From an uncultured Saprospiraceae bacterium (GTDB taxonomy: Bacteria; Bacteroidota; Bacteroidia; Chitinophagales; Saprospiraceae): DNA of 59,411 bases. The notes under the pieces are model-generated. The model had not been told where the DNA came from. It did not search any database and worked only from the letters and a program-made list of their open reading frames with translations. Numbering within the stretch: the first letter of the stretch is position 1; the number at the start of each line of letters is the position of its first letter. The translations under genes were made by a program, and so were the position numbers. The stretch lies in the NCBI GenBank assembly GCA_937918905.1, contig CAKZSH010000242.1, positions 1 to 59,411 of the forward strand, read 5' to 3'. This document shows, piece by piece, positions 54,560 through 59,411 of the stretch.

Positions 54560-56102
54560 TTTCCTTAATTGTTGATTGATAATCATCTTGAACGGCTTCT
54601 GCAAAAGTCTTTTCTTCTATTTTGCTTTCAAGCCAAGCTGTAAAATTAAAATACCTCAGCATCGCATTCTCTGAAGGAATTTTGGTTAAGTCATCAAACT
54701 CTAATTTTAGGGTTAAAAAGGCTTCCCTCAATTCCTTCGAAGAACGCAACTTTCCCGTCTTTTGTATAAATCCTAATACTCTTTTTTCAAACTCATATAA
54801 TCTATTTCGTTTGCTTAAAAAACGATACGTAGAACGCAAAAGCGATTCTAATAACAATGTATTTCCAATTTCGTAATGAATAATTAAATTAAGGATTCTT
54901 GCTAAACTTTGTAAGTCCTCTCGTTCGGATGTTTTCGGTAAATTCAACCAGTCATTTAAACTCTCCAAAGCATTATCATAATCACCTACTCCAAAATAAA
55001 TATAAAAGTAACTCAAGTAAAATGTATTTCGATTAAATGCATCTTGATCAAATTTTTCAACGATTTTTAAATGATCGTTGAGTGCTTGGAGCCCTTCTTC
55101 AAAGGTTCCTATTTTAGTACAAACATTAAACTTGTTTTGGTAATATTGGCGATGTGTTTTCAATTCATCATCATGAGTTAAAGCCTTGATAGTCAAGAAT
55201 TTATCTAAGCATTCGTTGACTTCGTTATATTTATTTAAAATGGTACAGCTATAAGTAAAATTACTCAATGCAGAGATATATTCAGATACATCCTCTTGTT
55301 GCATATGAGGTTGTGATTCTAATTCTTTAAGAAGTTCTTTACCATAAAAATAAAAATTTTCATAGTCCAAAATCACATAGTGATAAATACTTTTTATTCT
55401 AAAAAAAACAATTTTCGAACGATGAGAATTTGCAAGGTTAGTATTTTCCATCAGAGGATGTTTTATCAAATTATTCACCTCTGCAATTTTATCTTCACTT
55501 CTTAAAAGTGCATGTTGCTTGCTTCGAGTAAGGATTTTAAAAAATATATTTCGATAGGTGGAAAGTTGCGCTAATTGCTTTAAACATTCTTGTTCTTCAG
55601 CTTCAATTCTGTCTAATTCTTTATCCATAAAATTGACATCAATTTTGGCATAAGCAATCTTTTTTTCCCAAGCTAATAATTCCAAAATTTGTTCAAAAGC
55701 TTCGTACTTTGCAGCTAGTTTTTTTGCCTTTAGCATCATCTCGATACAGTCATCAAAATGCGAACGCTTGAATAAAACTTTGATGTTGAGCAACATCCCT
55801 TTGAGTTTATACTCTACAGAAGTTTTTTCATCAAAGCCTTGCATGCTTTTTAAAATGAGTTCATACAAGTAATTTTTTAATTCTGAAAATTTACGACTTT
55901 GAATATTTTGATTGGGATAAACAATATCTCGAAGTGCTCCATCATCATATATTTCTTGAGCATCGACAGCATCAAAAAGTAAAATATATTTATTATCCTT
56001 GCCTGTCTGATTCTTATTAACAAAGAGTTTGAAGTAACGTTTTTCAGAGCCACTCAAGGATTTTACGAGATTGAATAATTTGTTAGAAGGTGTTTTAGGC
56101 AT
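54549..56102 (-). CDS. Large helical-repeat protein of unknown function
   Basis: 517 residues from ATG at 56102 (MPKTPSNKLFNLVKSLSGSE); the longer frame runs into AT-rich upstream sequence. The N-terminal block SGSEKRYFKLFVNKNQTG and RKFSELKNYLYELILKSM is a motif I have met in Bacteroidota hypothetical proteins. The rest is almost entirely helical with TPR-like pairs (YDNALESLNDWLNL, FEEGLQALNDHLKIVEKF) and no membrane segment or signal peptide, suggesting a cytoplasmic protein-binding scaffold. Its 3' end overlaps the peptide precursor gene by 11 bases on the opposite strand. Confidence 0.75.
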   Translation of the reverse strand: MPKTPSNKLFNLVKSLSGSEKRYFKLFVNKNQTGKDNKYILLFDAVDAQEIYDDGALRDIVYPNQNIQSRKFSELKNYLYELILKSMQGFDEKTSVEYKLKGMLLNIKVLFKRSHFDDCIEMMLKAKKLAAKYEAFEQILELLAWEKKIAYAKIDVNFMDKELDRIEAEEQECLKQLAQLSTYRNIFFKILTRSKQHALLRSEDKIAEVNNLIKHPLMENTNLANSHRSKIVFFRIKSIYHYVILDYENFYFYGKELLKELESQPHMQQEDVSEYISALSNFTYSCTILNKYNEVNECLDKFLTIKALTHDDELKTHRQYYQNKFNVCTKIGTFEEGLQALNDHLKIVEKFDQDAFNRNTFYLSYFYIYFGVGDYDNALESLNDWLNLPKTSEREDLQSLARILNLIIHYEIGNTLLLESLLRSTYRFLSKRNRLYEFEKRVLGFIQKTGKLRSSKELREAFLTLKLEFDDLTKIPSENAMLRYFNFTAWLESKIEEKTFAEAVQDDYQSTIKETKD

Positions 56103-56220
56103 ATTTATTTGAGCTTGATAAATGTAGTCAGGTCTTAAAATTAACAAGTATTGTGCATTTTTTTTAACAATCAGAAAACTGATTTATTATTTCAGGTTAA
56201 ATCAGGAAACTGACAATAAA

Positions 56221-56370
56221 ACGTTGGACGTACGCTTCGCTTATCGTTGGACGTACGCTTTGCTTATCGTTTCGAATAACTTTGATTGCTCCATTTTTCA
56301 ATATTATTCGAAACGATAAGCAGAGCGTACGTCCAACGACAAGCGAAGCGTACGACAAGCAAAGCGTACG
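56221..56370. repeat. Long palindromic repeat, family A (copy 2) with tandem units
   Basis: The left arm (56221-56279) holds two tandem 23-base units CGTTGGACGTACGCTT.GCTTAT and ends TTCGAATAA; the right arm (56303-56370) starts TTATTCGAA and repeats the complement (GCGTACGTCCAACGA, AAGCGAAGCGTACG). It lies between divergent genes, and its right end is only five bases before the hydrolase ATG, so the hydrolase mRNA leader is part of the palindrome. Confidence 0.85.
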
Positions 56371-56375
56371 TACAT

Positions 56376-57137
56376 ATGAAATTAAATTATAAGGAATTTG
56401 GGCAAGGAGATCCATTAATCATTTTGCATGGGTTGTTTGGGACTTCCGATAATTGGCAGACTTTGGCGAAGCAATTTGCCAAAAACTATACTGTATTTAT
56501 TATTGACCAACGAAATCATGGACGTTCGCCACATGATGATGAATTTAATTATCAAGTGATGGCGGAGGATTTGAAAGATTTTATGGAGGAGCATTGGATT
56601 TATGAAACGAAGATGATTGGACATTCGATGGGAGGAAAAACAGCAATGCAATTTGCCTTGGATTATCCAGATATGTTGGAAAAATTAGTAGTTGTAGATA
56701 TTGCAAATCAACAATATGAGGGGGGGCATGAATCTATTTTTAAAGCACTATTGAGTTTGGATTTGGACAAAATCAAAAATCGGAAGGAAGCAGATGAATT
56801 TTTAAAAGGTCAAATTGAAGATTTTGGAGTGCGGCAATTTTTACTAAAAAACCTTACTCGCAATAAGGAAGGTGGATATGAATGGAAAATGAATTTGCCT
56901 ATTATTCATAAAAATTATCAAAGTATCTTAGGGAAAATTGAAAGTGAGGAGACTTTTGAAAACGCAACCCTTTTTATCAAAGGCGGTCTTTCAAAATATA
57001 TTACAGATGAAAATTTTGCAACAACACAGCAGCTTTTTCCTAATTCAGAATTAAAGACCATTGAAAATGTAGGACATTGGGTACATGCTGCGGCACCTAA
57101 AGAATTGCTTCAAATAGTGGAGTCATTCCTAGAATAA
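56376..57137 (+). CDS. Alpha/beta hydrolase (YbfF-like esterase)
   Basis: 253 residues from ATG at 56376 (MKLNYKEFGQGDPLIILHGL); the 30 residues upstream in the same frame are translated palindromic repeat. ILHGLFGTSDNW is the oxyanion region, the nucleophile is Ser84 in IGHSMGGKTAM, and the catalytic His is in ENVGHWVHAAAP near the C-terminus. DQRNHGRSPHDDEFNY is the usual strand-5 block of YbfF-like esterases. The natural substrate is unknown. Its start lies against the palindromic repeat, which may affect translation. Confidence 0.88.
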   Translation: MKLNYKEFGQGDPLIILHGLFGTSDNWQTLAKQFAKNYTVFIIDQRNHGRSPHDDEFNYQVMAEDLKDFMEEHWIYETKMIGHSMGGKTAMQFALDYPDMLEKLVVVDIANQQYEGGHESIFKALLSLDLDKIKNRKEADEFLKGQIEDFGVRQFLLKNLTRNKEGGYEWKMNLPIIHKNYQSILGKIESEETFENATLFIKGGLSKYITDENFATTQQLFPNSELKTIENVGHWVHAAAPKELLQIVESFLE

Positions 57138-57503
57138 AGACATTTTAACATTTTTTTATATTAAAAAAAATCAACAGATGTTCTCTTGTTTGCGTAGAAT
57201 GAAAGGAGTTATATATTGGCATTGTTTTTACTATTTAGATTAGTGTATTATCCTCTAGTAAAAACTTCCCTCGTATCCCTCAATCTTTTTACATTTATTA
57301 ACAATTGATTATTAATCGTTTACGTGTGATAAATTTTTTATCTTTATAATAAATTTTGTTGATAAAATGAATCGTGACTTTTTCACGTTTTATTTTAGAG
57401 AAGCCAAACAATTTTAATGTGCAAAGTACATGGAATAGAAAAATGAGATTTTTGACCATGTTACGTTGACACACATTTCACTAACAAATTCTGATCCTCA
57501 GCC
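57138..57503. other. Intergenic region before the CtpA-type protease gene
   Basis: 366 AT-rich bases. No coding frame, repeat or consensus promoter could be identified; the closest match to a -7 box is TATCTTTATAA near 57340. Confidence 0.4.
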
Positions 57504-59147
57504 ATGAGACAAATAACAAAAGTAACAGTAGTGTTTTTGATAGCATTCTTAGGAATGGCTACCAAAGCGGACAACGGGAGTAACGGAAAATACTTCGAAA
57601 TCTCAAAAAACATTGAAATTTTTACCAACCTGTATAAAGAAATCAATACTTATTATGTAGATGATCTTGATCCTGCGAAGCTAATGCGAACTGGTGTAGA
57701 TGCTATGTTGGAGTCATTGGATCCTTATACTAATTATATTTCTGAATCAGAGATCGAAGGCTTTCGATATATCACGGAAGGAAAATATAACGGTATCGGA
57801 GCTGTAATTAAAAAAATTGATGACTATATCACAATCACAGAACCGTATGATAATTGTCCTGCGCAAAAAGCTGGATTAAAAGCTGGTGATGTTATCAAAG
57901 CGATTGATGGAAAAACGGCGAAAGATAAATCATCTGATGATATTATGGATTTCCTAAAAGGTTTTCCTGGAACTGAAGTTGAGTTGACCATCGAACGACC
58001 TGGAACCCCAGGAGAAATGAAAGTTTCCTTAACTCGTGATGAAGTAAAAGTGCCAAATGTACCTTACTCTTCAATGGTGAGTGATGATATTGGATATATT
58101 ACTTTGACAACATTTACGCGTGATGCGGGTAAAAATGTTGGAGATGCATTGAAAGAACTTAAATCTCAAAATCCAAACTTGAAAGGAGTCATTTTTGACC
58201 TTCGTGGAAATGGAGGAGGATTGTTAACTGAGGCTGTAAATGTGTCTAATGTATTTGTTGCAAAAGGAGAAATGATTGTTTCTACCAAAGGAAAAGTAGT
58301 GGATTGGGACAGAAGTTTCAAAACATTGAATAAAGCTATTGATAAAGAAATTCCATTAGCTGTTTTGATTGATAAAGGATCGGCTTCTGCTTCTGAAATT
58401 GTATGTGGAGTAATGCAGGATTTAGACCGTGGTGTATTAATTGGACAACGTTCTTACGGAAAAGGATTAGTTCAAAATACGCGCGATGTAGGATATAATT
58501 CTAGGGTAAAAATGACAACTGCGAAATACTATATTCCTAGTGGACGATGTATTCAAGGAGTAAGTTATAAAGATGGCGAACCATTTGATATTCCAGATTC
58601 ACTACGTGCTCAATTTACCACTCGAAATGGAAGAACTGTACTAGATGGCGGAGGTGTGAAACCAGATCTTGTTTTGGAACAAGGCAGCGATGCAAGTATT
58701 GTAAAGAGTTTGTTAAGAGGAAATGTAATCTTTAATTATGCGACTCAATATGCCCTGAAAAATAAAGAAATAGGTAGCGTTGAGAATTTTAATTTCACAG
58801 ATTTTAGTGATTTTGAAAATTATATTGCTACAAATAATTTCGAATACCAAACGAAAAGTGAAAAGGTAATGGAGCAATTGATGAAAAAAGCTAAAGAAGA
58901 AAAATTATTACCATCGATTGAAGCTGACATCAAAGCAATGCAAGCTAAAATCAAAGCAGAAAAAAATAATGATTTAGCAAATTACAAAGACGCGATCATC
59001 AATGAAATTGAAAAAGAAATCGTTAGTCGTTATTATTACCAAAAAGGAAAAATCCAAGTTAGGTTGAAAAACGATAAAGAGATTAAAGATGCAATTGATA
59101 TTCTTAGAGATAAGAATAAGTATGAAGCTCTTTTGAATGGAAAATAA
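57504..59147 (+). CDS. C-terminal processing peptidase, S41 family (CtpA/Prc type)
   Basis: 547 residues with an N-terminal signal (MRQITKVTVVFLIAFLGMAT). Order: N-terminal helical part to about 75 (YVDDLDPAKLMRTGVDAMLE), PDZ domain at about 85-175 (TEPYDNCPAQKAGLKAGDVI), S41 catalytic core with GVIFDLRGNGGG, the nucleophile Ser in DKGSASASEIVCGVM (about 296) and the Lys in RSYGKGLVQ (about 321), and a C-terminal helical tail of about 130 residues. These periplasmic proteases trim or degrade proteins from their C-terminal end. It is followed by a terminator within a long palindrome. Confidence 0.93.
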   Translation: MRQITKVTVVFLIAFLGMATKADNGSNGKYFEISKNIEIFTNLYKEINTYYVDDLDPAKLMRTGVDAMLESLDPYTNYISESEIEGFRYITEGKYNGIGAVIKKIDDYITITEPYDNCPAQKAGLKAGDVIKAIDGKTAKDKSSDDIMDFLKGFPGTEVELTIERPGTPGEMKVSLTRDEVKVPNVPYSSMVSDDIGYITLTTFTRDAGKNVGDALKELKSQNPNLKGVIFDLRGNGGGLLTEAVNVSNVFVAKGEMIVSTKGKVVDWDRSFKTLNKAIDKEIPLAVLIDKGSASASEIVCGVMQDLDRGVLIGQRSYGKGLVQNTRDVGYNSRVKMTTAKYYIPSGRCIQGVSYKDGEPFDIPDSLRAQFTTRNGRTVLDGGGVKPDLVLEQGSDASIVKSLLRGNVIFNYATQYALKNKEIGSVENFNFTDFSDFENYIATNNFEYQTKSEKVMEQLMKKAKEEKLLPSIEADIKAMQAKIKAEKNNDLANYKDAIINEIEKEIVSRYYYQKGKIQVRLKNDKEIKDAIDILRDKNKYEALLNGK

Positions 59148-59172
59148 GTTATAAGGATTTTCATTCAAGCTT

Positions 59173-59213
59173 AAAAAAGCGACTCAAAATGTATATTTTT
59201 GAGTCGCTTTTTT
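59173..59213 (+). terminator. Intrinsic terminator of the CtpA-type gene
   Basis: AAAAAAGCGACTCAAAA (59173-59189) and TTTTGAGTCGCTTTTTT (59197-59213) are perfect 17-bp complements. An inverted copy, with the loop also inverted, lies at the window end (from about 59384), so both are parts of one longer palindrome. Confidence 0.92.
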
Positions 59214-59411
59214 AATTGGAAACGGTAGACGGACGCTTCGCTTGACGGTAGACGGGACGTTCACTTCGTTCTCTTGACGGTTCGAATAATTCGTATTTAA
59301 GATTGTTCGAGTCGTCAAGAGAACGAAGTGAACGTCCGTCTACCGTCAAGCGAAGCATCCGTCTACCGTTTCCAATTAAAAAAGCGACTCAAAAATATAC
59401 ATTTTGAGTCG
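59180..59411. repeat. Long palindrome, family A (copy 3), including an inverted copy of the terminator
   Basis: The left arm runs from the terminator through AATTGGAAACGGTAGACGG, CGCTTCGCTTGACGG and GTTCACTTCGTTCTCTTGACGG to TTCGAATAATTCG; the right arm is its complement with about one mismatch and one indel over 70 bases outside the centre, ending with the inverted terminator. Total at least 232 bp, cut by the window edge. Shared words with 25094-25214 and 56221-56370 define the family. Confidence 0.9.

Noticed and set aside
56197-56415. A 72-codon reverse frame and the first 30 codons of the + frame before the hydrolase
   Set aside because: Both are translations of the family A palindrome and have no independent support.

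Overview
The window is AT-rich bacterial DNA from a member of the Bacteroidota. Markers are the gliding-motility lipoprotein GldH, a PorV/PorQ-family barrel, a TonB receptor with a carboxypeptidase-like N-terminal domain, a type-IX-secretion-like C-terminal domain, DUF5916, the DUF5117-type metzincin, long-form HisG, and promoters of the form TTG-N20/21-TAnnTTTG. A small peptide with a leader resembling pinensin precursors suggests the Saprospiria/Chitinophagia side of the phylum; this is inference.  LAYOUT. 1-7.4 kb, minus strand: N-terminal part of a NodU-type carbamoyltransferase with a long leader, an AsmA-like protein, a beta-barrel fragment, a DUF3108 protein, a flippase-like membrane protein and a lipoprotein. 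7.7-8.7 kb: a D-2-hydroxyacid dehydrogenase. 9.0-18.0 kb: an outer-membrane/secretion trio (TonB-dependent receptor, a 1,360-residue secreted protein, PorV/PorQ-family barrel). 18.0-19.5 kb: two decayed transposase ends and a small inverted-repeat-bounded segment around gldH. 19.7-25.1 kb: greA, a HIT protein, ruvC, a two-component system, and a divergent acidic PDZ protein. 25.2-30.4 kb: D-Ala-D-Ala dipeptidase, TlpA-like oxidoreductase, DUF5916 protein and a small membrane protein. 30.6-38.2 kb: a complete histidine operon in the order leader peptide, hisG, hisDC (fused), hisB, hisH, hisA, hisF, hisIE. 38.3-40.7 kb: a metzincin. 41.1-41.65 kb: a tRNA-Asn gene, a GIY-YIG nuclease gene and a damaged second tRNA-Asn copy. 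41.8-49.8 kb: a PfkB kinase, rlmN, cysE-cysM, an atypical NRAMP-like transporter and an M14 peptidase. 49.9-59.4 kb: a giant BNR/VPS10-like propeller protein, a LolA-like protein, a putative double-glycine peptide, a large helical protein, an alpha/beta hydrolase and a CtpA-type protease, ending in a long palindrome.  HOW THE GENES WORK TOGETHER. The his genes encode all ten steps of histidine synthesis. They appear to be controlled by ribosome-mediated attenuation: a 27-codon leader with six codons reading His-His-Arg-His-His-His, a possible competing pairing, and a perfect 15-bp terminator hairpin before hisG. cysE-cysM makes cysteine from serine. Many of the other genes encode exported or envelope proteins.  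MOST UNUSUAL POINTS. (1) The histidine attenuator. (2) The tRNA-Asn / GIY-YIG / pseudo-tRNA-Asn cassette, in which the second tRNA copy has two segments replaced by matching 18-nt stem-loops. (3) The HisD-HisC fusion. (4) A cysteine-free peptide with a double-glycine leader. (5) Several families of long intergenic palindromes (25.1, 56.3 and 59.3 kb; 20.65 and 47.9 kb; 31.3 kb; 49.85 kb). All functional statements come from reading the sequence; no database search was run.
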